A stretch of 64,000 nucleotides of DNA, from assembly GCA_013407085.1 (NCBI GenBank), contig JACCGJ010005397.1, positions 1 to 64,000 on the forward strand, written 5' to 3'. The notes beneath the pieces were generated by a model. It saw only the letters and a list, made by a program, of their open reading frames with translations. It did no database searches and had not been told where the DNA came from. Origin of the DNA: Atriophallophorus winterbourni. Taxonomy: Eukaryota; Platyhelminthes; Trematoda; Plagiorchiida; Microphallidae. The translations under genes were made by a program, and so were the position numbers. Below, piece by piece: positions 49,646 to 60,271 of this stretch (position 1 is its first letter; each line of letters opens with the position of its first letter).

Positions 49646-52255
49646 CTAGACTAGTGAACGCGAAGCGAGCTCTCGCAATGCGAGAGCCGATCTCACTTTC
49701 CAGCCCTCCTCCGCCGTGATGCAGCTACCAAGATAGGTGAACTGTTCCACACAGTCCAGACTGAGGTCATCGACCGTCAGAGTGGGCTGCAACCCCTCCC
49801 AATCTTGAAGAAGAACCTTACACTTAGTTGGAGCTAAGTGCAATCCGTACCTAGACGCCTCCAATGCTAGCTGGTTCAGGGCATTCTGTAGGAACACCGG
49901 ATCATCACCAAGCAAAGCAATGTCATCGGCATAATCAAGGTCAGTGACACGGTTACCTGGAAGTAGCTCGATCCCACCCTCAGTGAAGCTACGGAGAGCA
50001 TTCTGGAGGACATCCTCGATCGCAAAGTTGAACAAGAATGGGGACAGCGGACAGCCCTGGCGCACGCCACTGGTTGTGGGGAACGCCGGCGATAGGCTGC
50101 CGTAGACCCTGACCCTCCCTGAAGAATGAGAATAGAGCTCCTTCAAGATGGCGACATACTTAGGAGGGATGCCACTCCTAAGCAAGCAGTTCCAAAGAGT
50201 AGTTCTGTCCACCGAGTCGAACGCGGCCCGGATGTCCAGAAAAGCTACGATGGTTGGTCGCCGGTACAGGTGTCTGTGCTCTAATAACTGTCGCAGGACA
50301 AAAAGCTGATCCACGCATCCTCGCCCCGGGCGGAATCCAGCCTGTTCCTCACGGCAACGTAACTCCCGAATGGGCGATAGCCGACGAAGGAGGATGGAAA
50401 CCAGGAGTTTAGACGCGACAGGAGTCAGGGATATCCCACGATGATTGGAACACAGATTCCGTGCGCCCTTCTTAAAGATTGGGATAACCGTCGATTCACC
50501 CCATGACGCCGGGACCCGCTCCTCAGCCCATACTTTGGTAAACAAATCTCGTAACTCCGCTGCCACAAGATCACCTCCCTCCTTAAACAAAATCGGGTGG
50601 AGGTCGTCAGGACCAGGTGACTTGTGGCGCTTCAGTGCTCGAATTACATCTCTCACCTCCTGGAGATCAGGAGCGGCTAAGGAAACGGGCCAAGGCGTGC
50701 AAATCGGTGTCTCAGGCGGCGAGGTCGGAGGAGGTGGCTGGCTGAACTGAGCACCAAAGTGCTCAGCCCATCGTTCTAAGCGTCTACTAAGATTGGTGAT
50801 CAGCGAGCCGTCAGTTTCGCAAATAGTCTCGCTCACTGTATTCAGTTTCGAACCAGTAGATCTAATTAACTGAAACAATTTGCGAGTATTGCCCGATGCG
50901 GCTGCAACCTCCATCTCACAAGCACGTTGCGTCCACCAGAACTCGCGGTCATTCCTTAAGCTGGCCTTTAGGCGGGTATTGAATTCTCTCCGAGCACGGT
51001 TGTGTTCAGTGCCGGTGGGTAGAGTTCTACGGTGATCGATTAAAGCAAGTGACTGGGCCGAGATCCAAGAGCGTGGCAAAGCGCGGGTTGGTTGACAGCT
51101 TTCTGAAGTAGCACAGGACAGTGCTGTCCGAACGAAGTTCCAGTGCTGCTCAACATCAGACGGGGGTGCTTCTGCGAGCTCCCTGGTCAATGCATGATGG
51201 AACTGGGTTCTGACAGCGGGGAGCATCAAAGAGGCGGTGTCTACATGAGTTCGTCTTGCGCGTGCCTTACCCCCAAATTGGAAGTTGACTGTCGCACAGA
51301 CTAGCGCATGGTCTGAGTCCACACTGGTGGTCCAGTATGAACGACAATCCTTGATGCTACCACGCCACCTGTAGCTAATAGCAATGTGGTCAATTTGAGA
51401 CCAGACGTGCTGTGATGGTGAGCGCCATGTGGCCATTCGACGCTGGGAACGCCGAAATGCCGTACTGGAGAGATAGAGGCGGTGATCGCCACAGAATGTG
51501 AGCAATCGTTCTCCGTTATCTGAACGCCCGCCATCCAGCCCATACTGACCTCCTAGGTGGCGCTCGTATTCAGACAGGCGACCAACACGAGCGTTGAGAT
51601 CTCCTGCCATGATTACGACATCTGTCCTGCGTGCCTTGCGAAACAAACTATGCAACTTCTCATAGAAGTTGTCCTTACTGAGATCCACACTACAGTCCGT
51701 TGGAGCGTAGGCAGAAATCACAAACAAATCCCTCCGCGTTTCGCGCCGCCTGTTCACCCGACAGTGGCCACGAAATCGTGCACCGCACAGTCTGCTGTCA
51801 ACGGGAATCCACTCTAAGAGTGATTGCTCAGCACGGGAACTGAGCGCGATACCGACGCCAGCCAATCCGGCAGAGGAAGCATCCGGGTCACTAGAGAGGC
51901 GCAGGTGGAATCTGCTGTCTGGTTCAGCTGGTGAGACCAACTGACAGACTTCGCTTGTGTCACGGAAACGGGTTTCCGATAAGCAGCAGATATCAATGCC
52001 TAACGTCTCAAGCGTTCGTGCAAGGCCGGCCTGTTGTCCCGGTTGTAGCAAGGTCCGAACGTTAAACGAAGCTAACCTAAATGAAACCCGCGGGCGTAGA
52101 AGAGTTGCAGCAATCGACGGCTGTCTAGACGGCATGAGTCGTACATCAGGTAGAGAGAGCGAATCGGGGATGGTAACATGTGGAGAAGAAGCAATAGGAG
52201 CAATAGAAGCAATAGAGGAGATGGAGGTAGGAATTTCTAGTGCTATCATTGTCAT
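49646..52255 (-). CDS. RTE-type endonuclease-reverse transcriptase
   Basis: 869 codons. APE endonuclease: SFNVRTLLQPG (residues 63-73), CLSETRF (90-96, catalytic Glu), MAGDLNARVG (about 216-225, Asp), and SDH (314-316). RT: PDDLHPILFKEGG, TVIPIFKKGAR, AGFRPGRGCVDQLFVLRQLL, FLDIRAAFDSVDR, SGVRQGCPLSPFLFNFAIED, and LDYADDIALL with the catalytic YADD at 775-778. All catalytic residues that can be checked are present. The frame leaves homology in the last 18 residues because of a frameshift near 49710, so the true protein would be about 1,050 residues. Such enzymes act at the target site by target-primed reverse transcription. Confidence 0.9.
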   Translation of the reverse strand: MTMIALEIPTSISSIASIAPIASSPHVTIPDSLSLPDVRLMPSRQPSIAATLLRPRVSFRLASFNVRTLLQPGQQAGLARTLETLGIDICCLSETRFRDTSEVCQLVSPAEPDSRFHLRLSSDPDASSAGLAGVGIALSSRAEQSLLEWIPVDSRLCGARFRGHCRVNRRRETRRDLFVISAYAPTDCSVDLSKDNFYEKLHSLFRKARRTDVVIMAGDLNARVGRLSEYERHLGGQYGLDGGRSDNGERLLTFCGDHRLYLSSTAFRRSQRRMATWRSPSQHVWSQIDHIAISYRWRGSIKDCRSYWTTSVDSDHALVCATVNFQFGGKARARRTHVDTASLMLPAVRTQFHHALTRELAEAPPSDVEQHWNFVRTALSCATSESCQPTRALPRSWISAQSLALIDHRRTLPTGTEHNRARREFNTRLKASLRNDREFWWTQRACEMEVAAASGNTRKLFQLIRSTGSKLNTVSETICETDGSLITNLSRRLERWAEHFGAQFSQPPPPTSPPETPICTPWPVSLAAPDLQEVRDVIRALKRHKSPGPDDLHPILFKEGGDLVAAELRDLFTKVWAEERVPASWGESTVIPIFKKGARNLCSNHRGISLTPVASKLLVSILLRRLSPIRELRCREEQAGFRPGRGCVDQLFVLRQLLEHRHLYRRPTIVAFLDIRAAFDSVDRTTLWNCLLRSGIPPKYVAILKELYSHSSGRVRVYGSLSPAFPTTSGVRQGCPLSPFLFNFAIEDVLQNALRSFTEGGIELLPGNRVTDLDYADDIALLGDDPVFLQNALNQLALEASRYGLHLAPTKCKVLLQDWEGLQPTLTVDDLSLDCVEQFTYLGSCITAEEGWKVRSALALRELASRSLV

Positions 52256-52521
52256 TGTTTGGGTGTGGGCGTGATACTACCCGGTTGCCCAGGCCGAAGT
52301 AGAGGAGTTGATCTTGAGGACTCCCACCTCAAGCCTTTGGCCCGAAAGCCTAACCCGCAAGGCAGCGGAGCGAGATTAAGGATCGCACCTATCGGGGCCG
52401 GATACTGTAGGTACAGTTCACAAGCCATTCGCGAGGTAGAGACCAAGCAGGGACTCCCGACATCATCCCAACCAGTCGAGCCGGTGATCCTTGCGGATTC
52501 ATACGCCTCTTCTGGTATACA

Positions 52522-53988
52522 ATGTCCGCGAGGGACAAGGAGACTGTGTTTGTCTGGCTTCTCACCATTGACCAACCTGGTATGAGTAACTCTGAAGATG
52601 CCACGAAGACATCACCCAGTATAGCTCAATGGATCATCGAGGCACGCAAGCCGCTGCCACCACGTCAAGGTCCAGTCGCGGCGCAAAACAGTACTGCACA
52701 CAACCCTGACCGGATGACCCCGAAACGAAAACAAAGCGCACCGGGCTGCATGTGTGCAGTTTGCCGAAAGTCGGTAAGTCCTAAGGCAAAGTCTGTCACG
52801 TGTTACGATTGTTTGTTAAAAGTTCATGCTAAATGCGACAAATCGCTGACCTCGGATTTAGTATCGATTATTAATGGAGATGATTGCCCTGGTGTTTGTT
52901 ATGTTTGTCTGGTTTGCAAGGCCAAATCAACACCGTCAGCCTCGGCGACGAAAACCCCTGAATATGATATTGAGACGCGTCTAAATGGAATGGAATCCAG
53001 TATACAAAAACTAAATGAACTGATAATAAACGTTATAAAGACACCGTCGTTACCCGTCGTTACTGCCGAAGAGCCGGTAGATAATCCATCATACTCAACT
53101 TTACCACCAAACCAATCAATGGAAAAGGTTGAATTCTTGCAGCACAGCACCCAGCAGAGTGTTAAAAGCGTCTTAAAACCGAAAACGTTCACATCGAAGG
53201 CCCCATTAGCGAAAGTTGCCTTGAAAGGAATTTCTCTTAGTGTTATCTGCACCAACGTGCCAGAGTCGACTGAGGCGCTATTTTCGAATAGACATCAGAA
53301 TGAGTTGGCTGAATGGTTGAAACTGTGCACTCGCATGAATCTCAAAGCGATCCACCCGGTTTCGTTGATTCGCTTGAGTCGTCCTCCCAAAGCGCTACAC
53401 CAAGATAAGCCGCGGTTGCTCAAGGTAGTAGTGCAAAATGAGAAGGACTTAGAAGATGTACTTCTGTCGACATACTTGCTACGAGACGACATGGAAAATA
53501 CATCTCGTGTATTTGTTGATGTGCCCTGGTCGGAACGGGCAAAATCGCCACTGAAAGGTAACCAAAATAAAGCAAACGATCGCAACAAGCGCACCCTTAT
53601 TCTGTTAAATGTCCCAGAAGATGCCACCGGTTCAGATACAAAGTGTAAATCCAACCACGACCTACAACAGTGGAGATTTATCAGTAATGCTATCCAAACC
53701 ACCAATGTAACGGTTATCGATACGTTCCGAATCCCAAAGTCATCGAATTACGAAGGTAATGGTCCACGACCCCTTAAACTGACACTTTTGACCACCACTA
53801 TGGTGAACACCGTGCTTAACAACTGGAAACAGTATCGATACAAAGTTCCACGAGAGATCAAAATTGTCGGTAAACACCTGAAAACCTGCTCTATCGTGGA
53901 AGTTGCCGGACCCGTTGGTACTGAGCACAGTGATGCCGGGACTCCTGCTCCAAAAACGGATGTCGACCGACTCTATCGGAGTCGGTGA
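52522..53988 (+). CDS. CR1 ORF1, open, PHD-like zinc finger protein
   Basis: 488 codons, or 468 if the second Met (52582) is the true start. I favour the latter because the first 20 codons lie next to the RTE junction. A C4HC3 finger spans C78-C81, C94-C97, H102-C105 and C126-C129. A predicted coiled segment (MESSIQKLNELIINV) follows. The C-terminal half (LSVICTNVPESTEALF, LIRLSRPPKALH, RLLKVVV, VLLSTYLL, then RTLILLNVPEDATG and FRIPKS) resembles RNA-binding, RRM-like segments of LINE ORF1 proteins, apparently twice in tandem. It would bind element RNA. It is the best preserved ORF1 of the window, although ORF2 downstream is broken. Confidence 0.85.
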   Translation: MSARDKETVFVWLLTIDQPGMSNSEDATKTSPSIAQWIIEARKPLPPRQGPVAAQNSTAHNPDRMTPKRKQSAPGCMCAVCRKSVSPKAKSVTCYDCLLKVHAKCDKSLTSDLVSIINGDDCPGVCYVCLVCKAKSTPSASATKTPEYDIETRLNGMESSIQKLNELIINVIKTPSLPVVTAEEPVDNPSYSTLPPNQSMEKVEFLQHSTQQSVKSVLKPKTFTSKAPLAKVALKGISLSVICTNVPESTEALFSNRHQNELAEWLKLCTRMNLKAIHPVSLIRLSRPPKALHQDKPRLLKVVVQNEKDLEDVLLSTYLLRDDMENTSRVFVDVPWSERAKSPLKGNQNKANDRNKRTLILLNVPEDATGSDTKCKSNHDLQQWRFISNAIQTTNVTVIDTFRIPKSSNYEGNGPRPLKLTLLTTTMVNTVLNNWKQYRYKVPREIKIVGKHLKTCSIVEVAGPVGTEHSDAGTPAPKTDVDRLYRSR

Positions 53989-56280
53989 TGTAATATACCC
54001 ATTAACACGAGGCCCACCATCTTTGACACGTACTCAACTTACATGCTCAAATACTCATCATCCAACACTTTTATCAAGATCTACCATCAAATGTTTATAC
54101 ACCAACGCACAATGCTTGATAAATAAGTTACCCGAACTAATCGAGCTTCGTCAAAAATATTCACCACTCCTGATAGCCGTAACGGAAACTTGGTTCAATC
54201 AGCAATTAGTTGAGGAGGAAATTTCCATTCCAAACATGTTTCTTTTTCATCGTTCTCGAATGGATCGTGGAGGAGGAGGTGTTGCTATTTACTATTATCA
54301 ACACCTCACGTTCAGAGAAATCACGGATAATGATTTTATACTGGAAGATACACTTTGGTGTTCACTTAAATTAGCAACAGGTGAAAACTGTGTTGTTGGT
54401 GTGATTTACTGACCACCGTCAGCAGACGAAGCATACAATGCTAGTTTAATTGAGAAAACTCAGCTGGTTGTTTCCAGATATCAAAACAACGCCCTGATCA
54501 TGGGTGACTTTAATCTCCCGAATTTACTAAAAAGCGAGATTCCACCGGTGGACTAACTTGATCATCTAGAGTGTTCTACCCTAACGAGCGCGTATCCTAC
54601 GAAATACCTGCATTCAGGTCGCAGAATACAATACACGAAATCGTTGTGAAACCCGAAAGTGTCCTGGTAAAGCTACGCGGGTTAAATACAAAAAATCCCC
54701 AGTTTCTGATGAAATAACACCATTCATCCTAAAACAATGCGCCCATGCTCTATTCTCACCACTCTCTGACCTTTTTAACCTGACCTTGAATTGTAGCACG
54801 GTTGCTAATGACTGGAAATGTGGAATAATCACTCCGATATACAAAGGAGGGAACGGATCTGATGCATCTAACTACAGACCAGTCACGTTGTTGCCAGTGG
54901 TCTCTAAAGTTCTTGAACGACTTGTGGCCGACGAACTTATCAAACACTTGGAACAGAGTAAGCTTCTTTCCATCGCACAGCACGGATTCAGGAAAAGACA
55001 CTCCTGTCTCACCCATCTTCTCATAACTCTCGATAATTGGACTCGAGCCGTGGACGATGGATGCCCTATCCATGCGTGTTACTTGGACATGTCTAAAGCT
55101 TTTGATCGTGTTAACCACAGCATACTGCTACAAAAATTGGAGTAGCTCGGGGTATGCGGCAGATTATTGGCCTGGATAAAGGACTACTTGACTGGTAGAG
55201 TAACAAGGGTTAGAGTTGATGGGGCACTATCAAGCCCAGTAGAAGTTACAAGTGGCGTACCTCAAGGCTCAGTCTTGGGGCCAATACTGTTCCTCGTGTA
55301 CGCGAATGATATACCTGAAATCGTACGCAGAAAAATCATTTTATTTGCGGATGACATCAAAGTCTGGACTAGCATACGCACCATAGAAGATTGCCAAATT
55401 CTCCAAAAAGATCTCGAAGCACTTCATAATTGGTCCTTGCGGAACTGCTTACCATTCAACATCCAAAAATGTAAAATGTTGAACGTCGGTAAATCATTCG
55501 AATTCACATACTCTCTGGGATCTCAGCAACTTTCATGGGTTACTGAAGAGAAAGACCTGGGCGTGTGGATTAGCAGTAACCTGAAGTCTTCACAGCACTG
55601 TTCTGTTGTATACAAAAAGTCCTGCCAAATCTTAGCATTGCTCAGAAGGATCTTTGGTCGTTTCTCAAAGTAGATACTCCCACGTATAATTAACACCTAT
55701 ATCAGACCAACAACGGAGTATGCTGTTCAAGCATGGTCCCCATGGTTACAAAAGGACATGACCTTGCTGCAACGGGTATACCACCGCGCTACAAAACTGG
55801 TGACCGGGCTATACAACAGGCCATACGAGGAGCGGATTGCAACACTAAACCTCTTTGACTTTTCGTACCGTCGTCTCAGGGGTGACTTGATCCTGCTTTT
55901 CAATATTCTGCATACAGTGGATCACCCACTCGAACACCTGTTTCATCGGCAAGAAGCACGTGGTAGCAGATCGCATGGATACAAGTTAATTATTCCACAC
56001 TCCAGATCAAATTGTCAAAGGTTTTTCTTTGCTGTCAGAGTCTGTTTTCTATGGAACTCCCTGCCCCCACATATCATTTGCACAACAAGCCTGAACATGT
56101 TCAAGGCTGAACTTGACAAGTATATGTTGACCAAACCCAACCTTGCACCTGAATACACGTGCTGACTTTCCATTTGTATAAAACATTTGTGTTTTTTATG
56201 AATTCCCTATATTTTTAATCTGTGGTTACTGTGAAGTATTTACTTTTTGGACCATTAGAACTTTGAATTACTTTTAATTA
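53989..56280 (+). pseudogene. CR1 ORF2, copy C, interrupted
   Basis: Endonuclease at 54089-54412 (LIAVTETWF, MDRGGGGVAIYYYQHL, CVVGVIY) meets a stop at 54410. ALIMGDFNLP follows in shifted sequence, then a deletion removes the SDH end of the endonuclease. RT: 54786-55145 (WKCGIITPIYKGG, QHGFRKRHSCLTHLL, DMSKAFDRVNHS), 55167-55673 (SGVPQGSVLGPILFLVYAND, ILFADDIKVW, EEKDLGVW) and the C-terminal region 55758-56165 (YHRATKLVTGLYN, CFLWNSLPPHI). The 3' UTR runs to about 56280. Only a few point stops and frameshifts plus one deletion separate it from an intact ORF2. Confidence 0.85.
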
Positions 56281-56689
56281 ACTGCGTACGCCTTCTGATT
56301 ATTGTACCCAAAACACTTCTCAACGCAACACGGCATACAGATCCAAAACATTTAGACGATAGACTTGTCCCAAAGCAGAACACGTTAGCAGCGTGAATAA
56401 TATATTAAAATTGTTTACATATTTACATGTATCATTAAAACAAAACAAATGAAAAAATATGTAGGATTAATGTAATACAATGATGAAAACACCATAGGCT
56501 ACATGGGTAGGAAAATGTTATGAAATATTCATGAATAATGAGATTTCTTTCAGATCGAATATCCAGACGAGATAATAAAATGAGTACAAGACGATGAGAA
56601 GAACAAATGTACGAAGAAAATAAAGCAAAGGAATATATTGTTTTACTGTATAAAAATAAATAAACAGCATTCTCTACACTAGCAGGCAA
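56281..56689. other. Unassigned gap
   Basis: AT-rich. The minus ORF 56435-56689 has no motif. Confidence 0.35.
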
Positions 56690-57370
56690 TATGATTGTGT
56701 CTACGCCCTCAGCTCACACGGAGTTCCGTAGGGTAAAGTCTACTAAGGACCTAGGAATCGTAGTCTCCGAAAACTTTAAGTGGGCTGACCAATGTGCTGC
56801 TGCAGCTCAAAGGGCCAGGAGGGAACTCTTTCGACTACGTTCAGCCCTCACTTGCAGAAAAGCTGAGGTGCTATTGCCCCTCTACAAGACAATAGTAAGG
56901 CCACATTTAGAATACTGTATCCAGGCTTGGAAGCCGTATTACCAGAAGGATATAGTGCAGCTAGAAAAGGTACAGAAGCTGGCCACTCGCATGATCGAGG
57001 GGTTTGCACACACCAATTATGAAAATCGTCTATTAGCACTAGGACTTTTCTCACTTAGGAGGAGGCAACTTAGGGGGGATCTTATAGAGACCTTTAAGGT
57101 TGTCAAAGGACTAAGTTGTTCAGAATTCGATGACTTCTTCCGGTTCTCTCCTTTGGTTGGTACACGAGGGCACAGTTTTAAGCTAAGTAAACAGCACACC
57201 AGGCTCGAATTCAAACGCACTTCTTTAGCATCCGTATAGCGAACGCGTGAAACTCACTTCCCGCAGAACTAATCTTGGAAACTTCAGTAATTGCGTTCAA
57301 ACATGGGCTGGACGAACGGTGGCAGGAGCTCTTTCCGGAGCATTACCCTTAAGACTAAATCCCTCATTTT
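56690..57370 (+). pseudogene. Second CR1-type family, ORF2 C-terminal domain
   Basis: 182-codon frame: STKDLGIVVSENFKWADQC, PLYKTIVRPHLEYCIQAW, KDIVQLEKVQKLATRMI, LRRRQLRGDLIETFKVV and TRGHSFKLSKQHTR. After a one-base shift at 57239 it continues as NSLPAELILE, then AFKHGLDERWQELFPEH. This is a different CR1-type lineage from copies A-D (the TRGHS...LEYCIQAW type). 5'-truncated at about 56690. Confidence 0.85.
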
Positions 57371-58089
57371 TATGATAAAAAAAACAAAAATATTCGAAAA
57401 TTTTTTGAAACACAAAAAAGATTTTCTTTTTCATTTTTTCGCAAATAAACTGCTGTCCATCGTCTTTTCATTCGATTGGACATGCAACATGCATAACTCT
57501 CTCACCTTTCGGTGATGAGACATCTCCCATCTTCCATTCACAGTTAACCACGCATGTGTTACTTACGAATCAATCCTGGTAGTGGTGGGTGTTTTCAAGC
57601 ACACCTCAGAAAGAATCTGGGCACTCGTTTCGACTTGGTCGACTATCGCCCTGTGACACTGATACTGATACTGATACTGATACTGATACTAGCATCAATA
57701 GAAACATTGAAATTGTTTTAAATCATACAGTGGGTATTGTAAATTCGGAAGATAGGAAGGGACTGTCTCCAATGAGCTTACGTTTATTTGGTACCGGGGC
57801 AAAGTTTGAGCGCTTGGGTGAAAAGATGAACTGCCACGAATTATAGGGCATTGGATTGAAGATCAGTTCGCCGATTGCTTTGAATATGATATGTTAAGGG
57901 ACACGCTGGCATCGGACGGCACTGGTGAAATCTTGAAGTCAGTAAAACGGCGAGTTCTTAGGTTGATTTACTGGAATAGCGCGCAACATTTTCTTCACCG
58001 GCATCGCAAGAGGTCATCAGGATAAAATTTGCGGAAAACAAAAAGTGGAGCACAGTTATGAAAATATATCCAGGTTATGTTGATGTTCA
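57371..58089. other. Intergenic, with a short (CTGATA)n tract
   Basis: A hexanucleotide repeat CTGATA, about five units, lies at 57657-57690. Nothing else recognised. ORF 57589-57846 runs through the repeat. Confidence 0.5.
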
Positions 58090-58575
58090 GGTACCATAGG
58101 CAGCCTGACACACCTGCGCAGTTGTAAATAGATAATCGTAAAATAAGTTTCTGATGATCAGAAATTCTGTATGGTAAATGTGTTTAGCGCAGACATTGAA
58201 TTATGTAAATGCTGATAATTATTCTTTGAAGTTAAAGAGAGTGCAATAATATACTAAACGAGGTATAATAAGTATAGACAAATGTGATGCAAGTCTCAGC
58301 CTGTGACGAGACATGCATAGAGACTAGGTAACCTGGGACTACAGCAGCGTTATAAATAGATAATCATAAAAATACATTTCTTTTTAGATGTTTCGAATTT
58401 TTTATACAGAAATTTGTTTACGATAGAAACCTGAATTGGGACAATAAGGAAAAATATGTTAAAACGAAAAGGGGGGGGCAAATAAGCCTAGAGAGATACA
58501 ATCAGCATAGGTAAATATACTACGAGTCCCAGGTTTTGATGCAACATACATAGACCCTAGGTAACCTGACACTTA
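58090..58575. repeat. Tandem repeat of about 240 bp, 2-3 degenerate units
   Basis: The block CATAGA..CTAGGTAACCTG(G/A)(G/C)AC followed 20-30 bp later by AAATAGATAATC.TAAAA occurs near 58310 and 58545, with an older partner near 58100-58145. The spacing is about 230-250 bp. Confidence 0.6.
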
Positions 58576-59280
58576 ATAGTACCATGTATTTTGATCATTG
58601 TGAACAGTTCTATACGTATGCTAATGTATAAAAAATAATTACAATTGGTTCAATAACCAGGAATACCATGACAAAATATATTGTCTATAGAAGCGTTTAT
58701 TTTGAGAATGTCGCACAGCGATGGAGCAGTAAGAGATTCTACGAGTGCTTCAAATTTAGCTGTAGATGTGCACATGCGAAAATGGAGTGGAAGAGAATTC
58801 CAAAGTTGCGCATATCTAATTAAAAAGAAGTTTTGTCTAACTTTAGTGCGAGTAAGGGAATATGCAATAGCATCATTCGGTAACGTCGCACATAACGATT
58901 ACAATCTTGGAAGCGCATTGCAGACATAGTCTTAAGTGGATGCTCTGTGATGATTCGGAAGAAAAGAAAAAGATTCAGGCGAATTCTACGTAACCATATC
59001 TATGTATGTATGAAAGCACAAGCCTGATCCAGGCAAAGCGCGGGACAGTCATAGACTGCACGTGGGCGATATTACTCAGTGAGACTCCAGCGTATTTCAG
59101 CCATAGCGGGTCAATGTCTAGTAGATTGCATCGTATTTGATAAGATGAAGGATTAAAATAACCTGACATGATTTTACTAATTCTACGTTGAGAAAACTTA
59201 CTTGTTCGTTGAAATTGACGGATGAATAATATCTAAATGTTAGGTCTTTGATTTCCTTAGAGGACGCGAGTGATGTATTG
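58576..59280. other. Unassigned region with inverted match to 60956-61086
   Basis: Frames at 58681-58929 (plus) and 58975-59169 (minus) have no motif I can place. The minus strand of about 59022-59110 shares ACGCTGGAGTCTCACT, GCCCACGTGCAGTCT and CCTGGATCAGGCTTGTGC with 60956-61086. Confidence 0.5.
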
Positions 59281-59317
59281 TTAAAAATTATATAGTTATC
59301 TATTTATACCCGCAGAA

Positions 59318-59350
59318 AAAACCGCGAAACCGGTCGTGTGGCTTCAGCAC
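59318..59350 (+). ncRNA. Hammerhead remnant, unit 0
   Basis: ACCGCGAAACCGGTCGTGTG is the canonical 3' half of the core (stem II right arm, GAAAC, cleavage triplet, stem I right arm), but CUGAUGA is deleted. It gives the consensus for stem III and the cleavage site of the array. Confidence 0.65.
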
Positions 59351-59382
59351 AAAAGTCAGAAGCCCGTTCGAATGTCAGGTCA

Positions 59383-59440
59383 CGGATACGCATACCTGAT
59401 GAGCGGCAATAACCGCGAAACGAGTCATGTGCTTTCGTCC
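59383..59440 (+). ncRNA. Hammerhead ribozyme with intact core, unit 1
   Basis: CTGATGA 59396-59402, stem II GCGG/CCGC (59403-59406 with 59413-59416, loop CAATAA), GAAAC from 59417, short stem III with loop GA, cleavage expected after C59426 in AGTC. Stem I pairs GCATAC (59390-59395) with ATGTGC (59427-59432), with only the innermost pair (C-A) mismatched; the array consensus GTGTGC restores it. This is the only unit in the array with all core bases. Confidence 0.8.
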
Positions 59441-59647
59441 CGCATTTCGAACGTCGTATACTACATATTAATAAAAATTTGACATTAAGCAAAACAAAAC
59501 AATCATACTGTTATTCGAATGTTGTAAAAATATGCTAACAGTCCCCACATATAAACTCAATTTCAATTTGCAAATGAGGATTAACCATCAAATTCACAAA
59601 TACTTGGGTTTAGCACAAAGTCAGAACCCCGTTCGAATATTTGGTCA

Positions 59648-59705
59648 CGGAAACGCATACCTAATGAGCGGCAATAACTGCCAAACCGCTCGTGTGATTC
59701 CATCC
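59648..59705 (+). ncRNA. Inactive hammerhead, unit 2
   Basis: CTAATGA (59661-59667) and CAAAC replace CUGAUGA and GAAAC. Stem II reads GCGG/CTGC, weakened. Loss of G5 and G12 should abolish cleavage. Confidence 0.75.
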
Positions 59706-59954
59706 TTCTTTTCGAACGTCATATACTACTTATTAATAAAAATCTGACATTAAACAAGAACTGCAATCATGCGGTTGTTGGAATGTTGCAAAAATATTCA
59801 AAACAGTTACCGGTGCTGCAATGCACCAAATGTGGGACTTAGCTTAGTCCCGACATAAAAACTCAATTTCAATTTGCAAATGAGCATTTATTCTCTAATT
59901 CGCAAATAAATCGGTTTAGCACAAAGTCAGAACCCCGTTCAAATGTCGGGTCAC

Positions 59955-60012
59955 GGATAACGTATACCTGATAAGCGCCAATAAATGCAAAACTGGTTGT
60001 GTGCTTCTGTCC
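59955..60012 (+). ncRNA. Inactive hammerhead, unit 3
   Basis: CTGATAA (59968-59974, G8 lost), stem II GCGC/ATGC and CAAAAC in place of CGAAAC. The overall layout is still clear. Confidence 0.75.
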
Positions 60013-60271
60013 TGCTTTTTGAACTTCATATGCTACATATTAATTAAAATCTGACATTAAACCAAAACTACAATCATGCTGTTATTGGAATATCGCAAAA
60101 ATATTCCAAACAATTAACAGTGCTGCATTGCACCAACTGTGGGATTTAGATTAGTACCCACATAAAAGATACATTTCTGTTTGCAAATGGGGATTTATCA
60201 TCGAATTCACACATAAATGGGTCGAGCATTAATTCAGAACAGTGTTCGAATGTCAGGTCACGGATACGCAT

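Larger units (their letters stand above)
49086..52510 (-). mobile_element. Nearly complete RTE-type LINE
   Basis: Minus-strand element of about 3.4 kb: a GC-rich 5' leader (about 52510-52256), a single ORF with endonuclease and RT (52255-49646), continued after one frameshift by 49622-49089, then a T/A-rich end (49086-48930). GC content is clearly higher than in the surrounding DNA, which also marks it as a young insertion. It abuts a plus-strand CR1 at about 52.51 kb. Confidence 0.85.

Noticed and set aside
49045..52585. Several 60-173 codon plus-strand ORFs
   Set aside because: They are antisense shadows of the GC-rich RTE ORF.
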